Of a DNA stretch of 64,000 nucleotides, positions 1-8,328 are shown piece after piece. The notes beneath the pieces are model-generated. The model searched no databases and was not told where the DNA came from. It was given only the letters and a program-made list of their open reading frames with translations. This DNA comes from Pedobacter sp. FW305-3-2-15-E-R2A2 (GTDB taxonomy: Bacteria > Bacteroidota > Bacteroidia > Sphingobacteriales > Sphingobacteriaceae), in the NCBI RefSeq assembly GCF_038446955.1, contig NZ_CP151803.1, positions 2,232,001-2,296,000 on the forward strand, in the 5' to 3' direction. Position 1 is the first letter of the stretch. Every line of letters begins with the position of its first letter. Both the position numbers and the translations under genes were made by a program.

Positions 1-42
1 TTGATGATCGCTTCGAAAAGATACGAAAGAATAAAAATTGAC

Positions 43-1113
43 ATGAAGAAACTACTTACATTATCAGCGGTATTAGGTACTGCATTATGCTCTTACGGAC
101 AGGAAGAATCTAAAATTAAAGTAACAGGTTACCTGGAAACTTACTATGGATACGACTTTAATAAACCATCAGATAACAACAGACCGGGATTTATCTATTC
201 CCATAACCGTCATAACGAAGTGAACTTAAACCTGGGATTTATCAAAGGCAGTTACGACAATGGAAACATCAGAGCGAATGTGGCATTGATGGCAGGAACC
301 TATTCGAATGCGAATTTAGCGGCCGAACCAGGTGTATTGAAAAATGTACTGGAAGCAAACGCTGGGATTAAAATTTCTAAAACCGCAAACCTTTGGATCG
401 ATGCCGGGATTTTCTCTTCTCATATCGGTTTTGAAAGTGCCGTATCAAAAGATTGCTGGGTACTGACCCGAAACATCTCTTCGGAAAACACACCATATTA
501 CGAATCCGGAGCTAAACTTACTTATGGCACTAATGACGGGAAATTTACAGCAACAGCGCTCTACCTGAATGGATGGCAACGCATCAACCGTCAGAATGCA
601 AACAGCCAGCCTGCGGGAGGTGTTCAGTTGACCTGGAAACCTACCGATAAAATTACCGTGAATTACAGTAATTTCTTAGGAACTGAGGGAGCAGATTCTG
701 TTCGTGTCCGCCGTTTTTACCATAATGTATATGGAATTTTCCAGGTCACAGATCATTTTGGTGTAACGCTTGGAATTGATTACGGAACGCAACAAAAAGC
801 CAAAGGAAGTTCCGCGAAGAATGAAGTGTTTTCACCTGTCGCTATTGCTCAGTATCGGTTTAACAGCAATTGGGCGCTGGCAGGTAGGGTAGAACATTAC
901 CAGGATAAAAATGGTGTTTTTATTGCAACAGGAACAACGAATGGATTTAAAACCACGGGTTATTCGCTGAATGTAGATTATGCACCATTTCCAAATGCGG
1001 TAGTCAGACTGGAAGGAAAAGTATACGACAGCAAGGATAAAATCTTTGTTCGTGAACAAAGCGCAGTAAATTACAATGCGGCAATGACAGCAAGTATTGC
1101 AGTATCGTTCTAA
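43..1113 (+). CDS. Outer-membrane beta-barrel porin (BBP2/OmpL-like) of the kdp locus
   Basis: A 356-residue exported protein. The ATG at 43 begins a clean signal peptide (MKKLLTLSAVLG...CSYGQ, cleavage near residue 20). A TTG upstream in the same frame would put a charged stretch before it, so I prefer 43. The mature part alternates polar and aromatic residues in beta strands and ends in a strand terminating V-S-F, as expected of an outer-membrane barrel. The opening YLETYYGYDF and the SHIGFESA stretch resemble the BBP2/OmpL-like putative porin family. The next genes encode a KdpD domain and a kinase, so this porin probably follows kdpABC, which would lie left of the window, and may serve K+ entry. 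The family call is from memory of conserved patterns; the substrate is inference. Confidence 0.72.
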   Translation: MKKLLTLSAVLGTALCSYGQEESKIKVTGYLETYYGYDFNKPSDNNRPGFIYSHNRHNEVNLNLGFIKGSYDNGNIRANVALMAGTYSNANLAAEPGVLKNVLEANAGIKISKTANLWIDAGIFSSHIGFESAVSKDCWVLTRNISSENTPYYESGAKLTYGTNDGKFTATALYLNGWQRINRQNANSQPAGGVQLTWKPTDKITVNYSNFLGTEGADSVRVRRFYHNVYGIFQVTDHFGVTLGIDYGTQQKAKGSSAKNEVFSPVAIAQYRFNSNWALAGRVEHYQDKNGVFIATGTTNGFKTTGYSLNVDYAPFPNAVVRLEGKVYDSKDKIFVREQSAVNYNAAMTASIAVSF

Positions 1114-1128
1114 CAATAAATAAAGAGA

Positions 1129-1222
1129 TACCCGTCATCCCGGACCGGTGTGCTGAACCAGAAAGCGAACGGGACATGATGAAAAAAATGACGCAATCAG
1201 GAACAGCCTGGGATGACAGGTA
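1129..1222. repeat. REP-like inverted repeat, 94 bp
   Basis: The 15-bp arm at 1129-1143 (TACCCGTCATCCCGG) pairs with 1207-1222 (CCTGGGATGACAGGTA). The match is near perfect, with two mismatches and one extra base. The pair encloses about 63 bp with no convincing ORF, between the porin stop and a small membrane ORF. GTCATCCC...GGGATGAC ends are typical of dispersed REP-like or MITE-like intergenic repeats. No second copy was found in the window, so its repetitive nature is inferred from form. It could also act as an RNA hairpin between the porin and the kdpD genes. Confidence 0.5.
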
Positions 1223-1246
1223 GCTCTTCTAAAAACGGAATAACTC

Positions 1247-1369
1247 ATGGAAAAGAGAAACTACAATACACGTTCAATTAAACTTATTCCCTTGTTAAGT
1301 GTTGGTTTAGTGCTGCTTATGGTACTGTGGTATTTGGTGAGTAAGGATTATGTGATTCTTAAATGGTAA
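1247..1369 (+). CDS. Small single-pass membrane peptide (40 aa) between porin and KdpD
   Basis: An ATG at 1247 opens a 40-codon frame ending in TAA at 1367-1369, only 6 bp before the KdpD start. The peptide begins with a basic segment (MEKRNYNTRSIK), then has one hydrophobic helix (IPLLSVGLVLLMVLWYLV), then a short polar tail (SKDYVILKW). This is a plausible N-in single-pass membrane protein. KdpF is also a tiny membrane peptide of this locus, but usually sits before kdpA, and I see no sequence reason to equate them. Tight spacing and clean topology support it as real; function unknown. Confidence 0.5.
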   Translation: MEKRNYNTRSIKLIPLLSVGLVLLMVLWYLVSKDYVILKW

Positions 1370-1375
1370 ACAGCA

Positions 1376-2503
1376 ATGGAAGATAATAAGTCAGGTTCTG
1401 TAAAAGATTTTCTTGATCTGGTGAAACGGTCAAGGAGAGGGAAATTTAAGGTGTACATCGGCATGAGTGCAGGAGTGGGCAAGACCTACAGAATGCTGCA
1501 GGAATCCCATGCACTCTTAAAAAATGGAATAGACCTGCAGATTGGCTATATCGAAACACACAACAGGCTGGAAACCCATGCGCTATTGGCTGGTGTTCCG
1601 GTGATTCCGAGAAGAAAGATCTTTTATAAAGGCAAAGAACTGGAAGAAATGGATGTGCAGGGCATCATCAACATTCATCCGGAAGTGGTGATTGTGGATG
1701 AACTGGCCCATACAAATATAGAAGGAAGTAAAAACACCAAACGCTGGCAGGATGTCGTAGATATTTTAGAAGCTGGGATCAGTGTGATCTCTGCCGTAAA
1801 TATCCAGCACCTGGAAAGCATGAATGAAGAGATCGAAAAGATCACCGGAATTCCAATCACAGAAAGGATTCCGGATAAGATATTAGAGCTGGCAGATGAA
1901 ATTGTAAACATCGATTTAACTGCCGATGAATTGATCGACCGCCTGAAAGCCGGAAAGATCTATGATGAGAGCAAAATTTCCAGGGCCTTAGATAATTTTT
2001 TTCAATCGGAAAAGATCCTGCAATTGCGGGAAATGGCACTAAAAGAAGTGGCTCATCATGTGGAAAGAAAGATCAGCATTGAAATTCCCAAACAGATCAA
2101 ACTGCGTCAGGAACGCTTTATGGCCTGCATTTCCACGAACAATAAAACTGCTAAAATTGTGATCCGTAAAACAGCAAGGCTGGCTTCCTATTACCGTTCT
2201 CCATGGATTGTGTTATATGTGCAGAATAGTAAGGAAAGTGGTGATAGAATTAAATTAGATTTGCAACGCCATCTGATCAATAATTTTAAGCTTGCAACAG
2301 AGCTGGGTGCAGAAGTGATCAAAGTGAAAAGTGATGACGTTACCGGCACGATTACGAGGATGGCAGATGAAAAAGAAATTACGACAATATGTATTGGAAA
2401 ACCGCATTTAAACCTTTTTCAGGTGATCATGCGAACGGCAATTTTTAACCAGTTGCTGAAGCATATTTCCACCACAGAAACGGACCTGGTGATTTTATCA
2501 TAA
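1376..2503 (+). CDS. kdpD: Stand-alone KdpD sensor domain (KdpD N-terminal plus Usp-like)
   Basis: 375 residues corresponding to the cytoplasmic N-terminal half of the potassium sensor KdpD. A Walker A motif GMSAGVGKT lies at residues 29-37, and the Walker B-like VVIVDELAHTN at 104-114. Residues about 245-375 form a Usp-like nucleotide-binding domain. Full-length KdpD would continue with four membrane helices and a histidine kinase. Here the frame stops, and a separate HAMP kinase follows 76 bp downstream. Such splitting is familiar in Bacteroidota. The protein probably senses intracellular signals such as K+, ATP or cyclic nucleotides and modulates that kinase. No KdpE response regulator is adjacent in this window. 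Confidence 0.9.
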   Translation: MEDNKSGSVKDFLDLVKRSRRGKFKVYIGMSAGVGKTYRMLQESHALLKNGIDLQIGYIETHNRLETHALLAGVPVIPRRKIFYKGKELEEMDVQGIINIHPEVVIVDELAHTNIEGSKNTKRWQDVVDILEAGISVISAVNIQHLESMNEEIEKITGIPITERIPDKILELADEIVNIDLTADELIDRLKAGKIYDESKISRALDNFFQSEKILQLREMALKEVAHHVERKISIEIPKQIKLRQERFMACISTNNKTAKIVIRKTARLASYYRSPWIVLYVQNSKESGDRIKLDLQRHLINNFKLATELGAEVIKVKSDDVTGTITRMADEKEITTICIGKPHLNLFQVIMRTAIFNQLLKHISTTETDLVILS

Positions 2504-2579
2504 CCGGTCAGTTAACATCAGAAAACACGAGGGTTATCCCTTTAAAAATATAAAAACAAGTATTAAAAAAAATAGTGTC

Positions 2580-4340
2580 ATGAAAATCAAAACCAAACTC
2601 CGCCTCGGATTCGGATTCCTGTTTGTGGTGGTTATCTTCTTTGGAGCAATTTCTTTGTTTTACATGAATAAAATCTCGCTGAGTTCCAAAGTGATCCTGA
2701 AAGACAATTATGAAACACTGAACTATACGAGCAATATGCGTGCAGTATTGGATGAACATCAACTGCCCCTTTCTGTTGCTGCAAAGAAAGATTTTGAAAA
2801 CTACCTGGAACTGGAAGGAAAGAACGTGACGGAAAAAGGAGAGGGGGAGGCGGTTGCGGCCTTGCGCAAAGCTTATGAAAATATAAACAACCCTGCTGCG
2901 AGCCTGTCTGATATGCAGGCTGCAGTGACTAAGCTGAGGTCAGAGCTCCGGATCATCGATAAATTGAATATGGATGCCATCGTCCGTAAAAATGACACCG
3001 CGCAAAAGGCGATAGAAAAAGCGGCCATGTATGTGATCTTTGCCGCTTCAATTTGTTTTCTGATCTTGTTTTCTTTTATCGTTAATTTTCCTGGTTTCGT
3101 GGCCAATCCATTAAGGGAGTTTTCGGAAGCGATCCGCGAGATCAGTCGCAAAAACTATAAACAACGCCTGGAATTTAATGGTTCTGATGAATTCGCGGAG
3201 CTCGCCGTGTCTTTCAATGCGATGGCCCACGAGCTCAATAAATGGGAAAACAGCAACCTTTCTAAGATTCAATCGGAGAAATTAAGGATTGAAGCGATCA
3301 TTGAGCAAATGCAGGATGCGATTATCGGTTTGAATGAGCGTAAAGAAATTCTCTTTTTTAATAAGGTTGCAGGAGAACTGTTGAACCTGAATGGAGAAGC
3401 GGTGATCGGCCAGAATGCAGAAGTATTAATGAAAAAGAACGATTTGCTGAACCGCATTCTCCAGGGCAAACAGACGGAGAAAGCCATGAAGATCTATGCA
3501 GACAATAAAGAATCTTATTTCCAGCTGGAAAAACGGGAAATCACGGTTCCTGTTTACGAAGGACAGACAGATGTGGCCATGAACCAGACGGCAAAAGCTG
3601 CAGGAGAGGTCTACATCTTAAAAAATATCACGCAGTTTAAAGAGCTGGATGAAGCGAAGACCAATTTTATCGCTACGGTATCCCATGAATTGAAAACCCC
3701 GATTTCTTCCATTAAAATGAGTTTAAAGCTAATGGACGATGAACGGGTAGGCATGATGAATGTAGAACAGAAAGAACTGGTGCAGCACATCCGCGAAGAT
3801 TGTGGCCGCCTGCTAAAGATCACGAGTGAATTGCTGGACCTTGCACAGGTAGAAACGGGAAACCTTCAGCTGAATTTCGTGAAATCCGACCCCCGAAAGA
3901 TTGCGATCTATGCCATGGATTCTGTCCGCTTTCAGGCAGAGCAGAAAAATATTGAATTGGAACTGATCAGCAGGAATAATTTGCCTAAGGTGAATGTAGA
4001 TGTAGAAAAAACAGCATGGGTCCTGGTAAATTTCCTCTCTAATGCACTTCGTTACAGTGCGGAGAAATCGAAAGTCGTGATTCAGGTGATCGAAAATGCA
4101 GAAGACATCGAGTTTTCTGTGCGCGATTTTGGAAAAGGAATCGAGGAGATTTATCAAAAGAGATTATTTGATAAGTATTTTCAGGTTCCTACAGATGGCA
4201 ATAACAAGTCCGGATCGGGATTGGGACTGGCCATTTCTAAAGATTTTATTGAAGCAGAAAGTGGAAAGATCTGGGTAGAAAGCGCATTGGGTGAAGGCAG
4301 TAAATTCTGTTTTTCCTTGCCTATTGATGTCAATGGTTAA
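2580..4340 (+). CDS. Membrane sensor histidine kinase (HAMP-PAS-HisKA-HATPase), probable Kdp partner
   Basis: 586 residues. Helix 1 is near residues 9-29 and helix 2 near 150-172 (VIFAASICFLILFSFIV), bracketing a periplasmic domain of about 120 residues. HAMP follows at about 173-225, then a PAS-like segment (about 240-350). The dimerisation domain has the phospho-acceptor His369 (FIATVSHELKTP). The ATPase domain shows the N box (NFLSNALRYS), the G1 box (DFGKGI) and the G2 box (GSGLGLAIS). It follows the isolated KdpD domain, so it probably supplies the kinase half of a split K+ sensor. No response regulator gene follows; the next gene is convergent. Kinase assignment is firm; the Kdp role is inferred from position. 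Confidence 0.88.
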   Translation: MKIKTKLRLGFGFLFVVVIFFGAISLFYMNKISLSSKVILKDNYETLNYTSNMRAVLDEHQLPLSVAAKKDFENYLELEGKNVTEKGEGEAVAALRKAYENINNPAASLSDMQAAVTKLRSELRIIDKLNMDAIVRKNDTAQKAIEKAAMYVIFAASICFLILFSFIVNFPGFVANPLREFSEAIREISRKNYKQRLEFNGSDEFAELAVSFNAMAHELNKWENSNLSKIQSEKLRIEAIIEQMQDAIIGLNERKEILFFNKVAGELLNLNGEAVIGQNAEVLMKKNDLLNRILQGKQTEKAMKIYADNKESYFQLEKREITVPVYEGQTDVAMNQTAKAAGEVYILKNITQFKELDEAKTNFIATVSHELKTPISSIKMSLKLMDDERVGMMNVEQKELVQHIREDCGRLLKITSELLDLAQVETGNLQLNFVKSDPRKIAIYAMDSVRFQAEQKNIELELISRNNLPKVNVDVEKTAWVLVNFLSNALRYSAEKSKVVIQVIENAEDIEFSVRDFGKGIEEIYQKRLFDKYFQVPTDGNNKSGSGLGLAISKDFIEAESGKIWVESALGEGSKFCFSLPIDVNG

Positions 4341-4351
4341 TTGTTCGAAAT

Positions 4352-4390
4352 GGGCCGCAGAAGTGTAATCACTTCTTACGACCCTTTTCA
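4352..4390. terminator. Possible bidirectional terminator between convergent genes
   Basis: The 7-bp arms AGAAGTG (4359-4365) and CACTTCT (4370-4376) flank a TAAT loop, with imperfect outer GGG/CCC pairing and a CCCTTTT tail. It sits between the stop codons of the kinase and the EamA gene. The U-tract is short, so this is tentative. Confidence 0.4.
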
Positions 4391-4414
4391 TCTCTTTTAA
4401 ATCTTATAACTGAT

Positions 4415-5311
4415 TCAATCAGACGCTAAAACATCGGTCTGCTTATTGGATGGTTTCAACGAAAATATGGTCTGTAAAACTACGGACGACATTACAAAAA
4501 GCAGACCTATATAAAAGGAAAAGTTGAGCTCTTTACTTTCGTTGAAGAAAAGAAAGGCAATGATGATGGCATATACTGGTTCAAGATTAAAACTTAAGTT
4601 TACAGTAAATGCAGATATGCGCTTTAATGATTCCGCAAAAATAATATAAAGTCCTACGGTGCAAAACGAAGCCAGCAGGATCAGATATCCGGTATCTTTC
4701 AAATCCGGAATAAGCGATGGTGCAGGGAAATAATGGAGATAGAGCGGGAGAAAGACACCCAAAGCAACTGTACCTCCAATCATCTGGTAGTAATTGATGA
4801 TCCTGCTGTCGTATTTTCTTACAATCCGCTCGTTGTAAATGGTGTAGAGGGCGGCGAAAGCCGAGGATATGACACCGAGTATGATTCCCAGCTGATAGGA
4901 AGCGTCGAAATGGAAGATTAATGCAATGCCGATAAGCGTTAGCAAGCTTAACAACAGCTCGCTTATATTGAATCGCTGGCGGTTAATCAGCGGACTGAAT
5001 ACTGCAGTAAAAAAACTGGTTAAACAATAACATACGACACCGATTGAAATATTCGAATATTTTATACTGGCGTAGAAGAATACCCAATGAATGGTTATAA
5101 AGAGCCCAATTTTAGCAATATCAAATTTTTCTTTTGAAGTGTTGCAGTCCCGGACTTTGAAAAGTTTCAGGATCAAAAACAGAATAATCGAAGAGAAAAA
5201 TACTCTGTACCAAACCAGAAGCCCTTCGTTCAGGGAAATGAGTTTACCGAATATACCGGTGAAGCCGGCAAGTATTACCGCAAAGTGTAATAACAAATAT
5301 GATTTTTTCAT
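4415..5311 (-). CDS. EamA/DMT-family membrane transporter
   Basis: 298 residues from the ATG at 5311 (MKKSYLLLHFAVILAG). A GTG nine codons upstream would add a charged extension and is less likely. About ten hydrophobic helices in two similar halves, with the early signature FTGIFGKLI and a second-half motif FNLEPVYAIIIAFLFFNE, fit the drug/metabolite transporter (EamA, RhaT-like) family. Such proteins export amino acids or other small metabolites from the inner membrane. The substrate cannot be read from the sequence. It stands alone and converges on the kinase gene. A methionine-related role is possible given the divergent metE, but that is only proximity. Confidence 0.85.
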   Translation of the reverse strand: MKKSYLLLHFAVILAGFTGIFGKLISLNEGLLVWYRVFFSSIILFLILKLFKVRDCNTSKEKFDIAKIGLFITIHWVFFYASIKYSNISIGVVCYCLTSFFTAVFSPLINRQRFNISELLLSLLTLIGIALIFHFDASYQLGIILGVISSAFAALYTIYNERIVRKYDSRIINYYQMIGGTVALGVFLPLYLHYFPAPSLIPDLKDTGYLILLASFCTVGLYIIFAESLKRISAFTVNLSFNLEPVYAIIIAFLFFNESKELNFSFYIGLLFVMSSVVLQTIFSLKPSNKQTDVLASD

Positions 5312-5561
5312 AAAAGAATTGTCTTCCTGTTCTAACACAGGAAATAAATATTAATAAATAAACTGAAAACACGTAGGTATACCGAAGAGTGCCAGTTATT
5401 TCATTGGCAAAATCAAAGGATACCTTGTAGGTTAAATATTAATATCTAGGGGGAGGAAGACAGCTCTTTCTATTCATATGATCGATTTTGATAAAAATAA
5501 ATAAAATATCTGGAAATCCGATGCTCCCGTTAAGGTATACCAGGGGAGCTGGATTTTTCCT

Positions 5562-5569
5562 TACCTTTG
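5562..5569 (+). promoter_or_regulatory. Predicted -7 box of the metE promoter
   Basis: TACCTTTG matches the Bacteroidota -7 consensus TAnnTTTG exactly and lies about 35 bp before the first conserved riboswitch bases, as expected for a riboswitch leader. No clear TTG -33 box is seen at standard spacing. Confidence 0.5.
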
Positions 5570-5599
5570 TTCTGATAAGTTCTTTACTTTATTTCATCA

Positions 5600-5775
5600 T
5601 CAACCGGAAGAGGTTTTACTTAGCTGTAGATTAATAGGGAATCGTGTGTAAATCACGAGCTGTCGCGCAACTGTAAGTAACACAAAAAGGTTTTTACCCA
5701 AGAATATCCACTGTTCCAATCCAGGAATGGGAAGGATGGTAAAAATGTTACAAGTCAGGAGACCTGCCTTTACCG
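5600..5775 (+). promoter_or_regulatory. Cobalamin (B12) riboswitch upstream of metE
   Basis: The leader contains the conserved core blocks of the cobalamin aptamer: GGAATCGTGTG, then GAGCTGTCGCGCAACTGTAA, and the 3' block AAGTCAGGAGACCTGCC near 5752-5768. Between them a long variable stem pairs GGTTTTTACC with GGTAAAAA. The next gene is the B12-independent methionine synthase. The expected logic is repression of metE when cobalamin is plentiful, leaving a B12-dependent MetH elsewhere to act. Block identity is seen; exact aptamer limits are approximate. Confidence 0.93.
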
Positions 5776-5830
5776 AATTGACATTGCTTTCGCGATCTGA
5801 AGCATGGGTCAGGTAGGTGTATATCCAATA

Positions 5831-5876
5831 CATACCTTCTTCGGAAGGCGTGTGTCTGTACATTTATTTTTCCTTT
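5831..5876 (+). terminator. metE: Probable riboswitch expression-platform terminator
   Basis: CCTTC-TTCG-GAAGG forms a stable UUCG-capped hairpin (5835-5848), extended by CATA/TGTG pairing with one mismatch. It is followed by a U-rich run (ATTTATTTTTCC). It lies between the aptamer and metE. This suggests transcription termination in the B12-bound state, with the upstream GGTCAGGTAGGTG segment as possible antiterminator strand. Confidence 0.6.
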
Positions 5877-5951
5877 TCCTTCTTTCCGTCAGCATTGCGA
5901 TTTCAGCAAAGAACTTTTAACTGATCTTTTCATCAATTAAAAAGCAAGACA

Positions 5952-8270
5952 ATGCTAACAAACAATCTAGGCTACCCGCGTATAGGTAGTAACAGAGAAC
6001 TCAAAAAAGCCTGTGAGCAATTTTGGGCAGGGAAAAGTACCATTCAAAATCTGGTACAGGTAGGGAAAAACATCCGCCAGCAGAACTGGGAGCTGCAAAA
6101 AGAGAAAGGAATCGACTTGATTCCTTCCAACGACTTCTCATTTTATGATCAGGTATTGGATTTGTCCCTTACCGTAGGTGCCATTCCTAAGCGCTACCAT
6201 GAGGTGATTCTCAACAAGTCAAATACAGAGCTGGACCTTTACTTTGCGATGGCCAGAGGTTATCAAAAAGAAGGACTGGACATCACTGCCATGGAAATGA
6301 CCAAATGGTTTGATACCAATTACCATTATATCGTACCGGAATTTACCAAAGATCAACAGTTCAAACTGTTCTCCACTAAATTACTGGATGAATATCAGGA
6401 GAGCAAAAGACTGGGCATTCAAACCAAGCCAGTGCTGATTGGCCCGGTATCTTATTTATTGTTAGGTAAAGAGAAAGAAGCTGGGTTTGATCGGATTGAC
6501 CTGATCAAAAACCTGTTGCCAGTCTACATAGAGATTCTTAAAAAACTGGAAGAACAACAGGTAGAATGGGTACAGTTTGATGAGCCCTTTCTTTCTTTAG
6601 ACCTGACAGAGAAAGATAAAGCGGCATTTAAATATGTGTATGCTGAAATCAAAAAACAGTTTCCCAGACTTAAAACGCTTCTGGCTACTTATTTCGAAGC
6701 TTTAAAAGACAATACAGAACTGGCGGTTGGACTTCCTGTACATGCTTTACATATCGATCTTGTGAGAAATCCGGAACAATTGTCGACTGTTTTAGCCGTA
6801 ATTCCTGCTAGGCTTGTCCTTTCTATCGGTGTGGTTGATGGCCGGAACATCTGGAAAAATGATTTTCGTGCATCCTTGCAATTGATTGAAACCGCAAAAG
6901 AGAAGATTGGTGTAAACCGTCTGATCATTAGTCCTTCTTGTTCTCTGATCCATTCACCATGTGACCTTGATCTGGAAACGAATGAGGCTACACTAACGCC
7001 GGAGATCAAACAATGGCTATCTTTTGCGAAGCAGAAGGTAGAAGAGCTGGTGATTTTAAAGCAATTGGCAGAAGGCGATGCCCAGGCCCAGACACAGCTG
7101 GAAAGTAATGTACAAGCCAATAGCAACAGGAAAACATCTACTTTGATCCATAACCCTGGCGTAAAGCAAAGGGTATCAGGGGTTACTGAAAAAGATGAGC
7201 AGCGCTTAAATCCCTATGCACTAAGAAGTGTTGCTCAAAAAGAAGCCTTGAAATTACCTTCCTTCCCAACCACTACCATCGGTTCCTTTCCGCAAACTGC
7301 AGAAGTAAGAAGCTGGAGGGCAAAGTTCAAAAAAGGAGAACTGAGCCAGGAAGAATATGATGCATTGATTGAAAAGGAAACCAAAGAAACAATCCTTTTC
7401 CAGGAAGAAACAGGGATTGATGTACTTGTTCATGGAGAATTTGAACGCAATGACATGGTGGAATACTTCGGTGAGCAGCTGGCTGGATTTACGTTTACTA
7501 AAAATGGATGGGTCCAAAGTTATGGAAGCAGGTGTGTGAAACCGCCTATCATTTATGGAGACGTTCATCGCCCTGCACCAATGACCATCAGGTGGTCGTC
7601 TTTTGCGCAATCGCTGACGGAGAAATGGGTGAAAGGCATGTTAACCGGACCGGTTACGATTTTGCAATGGTCTTTTGTGCGCAATGATCAGCCACGTTCC
7701 GAAACCTGTACCCAGATTGCATTGGCCATCAGAGATGAGGTGCTGGATCTGGAAAGCGCAGGAATAAAAATTATTCAGATTGATGAGCCTGCAATTCGCG
7801 AAGGTTTGCCTTTGAGAAAGGCCGATTGGCAGAATTATTTGCGCTGGGCAGTACGTGCTTTCCGCATTTCTGCCAGTGGCGTACAGGATGAAACACAAAT
7901 TCATACCCATATGTGCTATTCTGAATTTAATGACATTATTCAAAATATCGCAGACATGGATGCGGATGTCATCACGATTGAATGTTCCCGTTCACAAATG
8001 GAATTGCTGGATGCTTTTGCGGACTTCAAATATCCAAATGAAATAGGACCAGGGGTTTACGACATTCATTCGCCTCGTGTTCCAGCCAAAGAAGAGATGG
8101 TTTTTCTGTTGGAAAAGGCACGCTCAGTGATCCCTTCGGCACAACTTTGGGTAAATCCGGATTGCGGTTTGAAGACCAGACATTGGGACGAAACAAAAAA
8201 AGCATTGACAGAAATGGTCGCTGCTGCAAAAGTACTGCGGGAATATGTTGAAGAAGCTGTAACTTTGTAA
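5952..8270 (+). CDS. metE: Cobalamin-independent methionine synthase MetE
   Basis: 772 residues, close to the usual length of about 750-770. MetE transfers a methyl group from 5-methyltetrahydropteroyl-glutamate to homocysteine in the cytoplasm, the last step of methionine synthesis. The N terminus LGYPRIGSNRELKKA and the C-terminal barrel are typical. Zinc/homocysteine ligands are visible as HMC (His653, Cys655) and NPDCGLKTR (Cys738). IIQIDEPAIREGLP carries the conserved substrate-binding acid. It is preceded by a cobalamin riboswitch and followed by a terminator hairpin, so it is a single-gene unit repressed by B12. Confidence 0.98.
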   Translation: MLTNNLGYPRIGSNRELKKACEQFWAGKSTIQNLVQVGKNIRQQNWELQKEKGIDLIPSNDFSFYDQVLDLSLTVGAIPKRYHEVILNKSNTELDLYFAMARGYQKEGLDITAMEMTKWFDTNYHYIVPEFTKDQQFKLFSTKLLDEYQESKRLGIQTKPVLIGPVSYLLLGKEKEAGFDRIDLIKNLLPVYIEILKKLEEQQVEWVQFDEPFLSLDLTEKDKAAFKYVYAEIKKQFPRLKTLLATYFEALKDNTELAVGLPVHALHIDLVRNPEQLSTVLAVIPARLVLSIGVVDGRNIWKNDFRASLQLIETAKEKIGVNRLIISPSCSLIHSPCDLDLETNEATLTPEIKQWLSFAKQKVEELVILKQLAEGDAQAQTQLESNVQANSNRKTSTLIHNPGVKQRVSGVTEKDEQRLNPYALRSVAQKEALKLPSFPTTTIGSFPQTAEVRSWRAKFKKGELSQEEYDALIEKETKETILFQEETGIDVLVHGEFERNDMVEYFGEQLAGFTFTKNGWVQSYGSRCVKPPIIYGDVHRPAPMTIRWSSFAQSLTEKWVKGMLTGPVTILQWSFVRNDQPRSETCTQIALAIRDEVLDLESAGIKIIQIDEPAIREGLPLRKADWQNYLRWAVRAFRISASGVQDETQIHTHMCYSEFNDIIQNIADMDADVITIECSRSQMELLDAFADFKYPNEIGPGVYDIHSPRVPAKEEMVFLLEKARSVIPSAQLWVNPDCGLKTRHWDETKKALTEMVAAAKVLREYVEEAVTL

Positions 8271-8278
8271 AAAAAAAT

Positions 8279-8310
8279 CAAACAGGCAAGTGGTACGCTT
8301 GCCTGTTTTA
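8279..8310 (+). terminator. metE terminator
   Basis: AACAGGCAAG (8281-8290) pairs perfectly with CTTGCCTGTT (8298-8307) around a 7-nt loop. The flanks are A-rich upstream and TTTTA downstream. A GTG in frame with fabH lies inside this hairpin, which argues against its use as a start. Confidence 0.8.
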
Positions 8311-8328
8311 ATAGATACAGCACACAGA

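Noticed and set aside
7254..7610. Minus-strand ORFs inside metE
   Set aside because: No motif or family match, and they lie wholly opposite a strong conserved gene.
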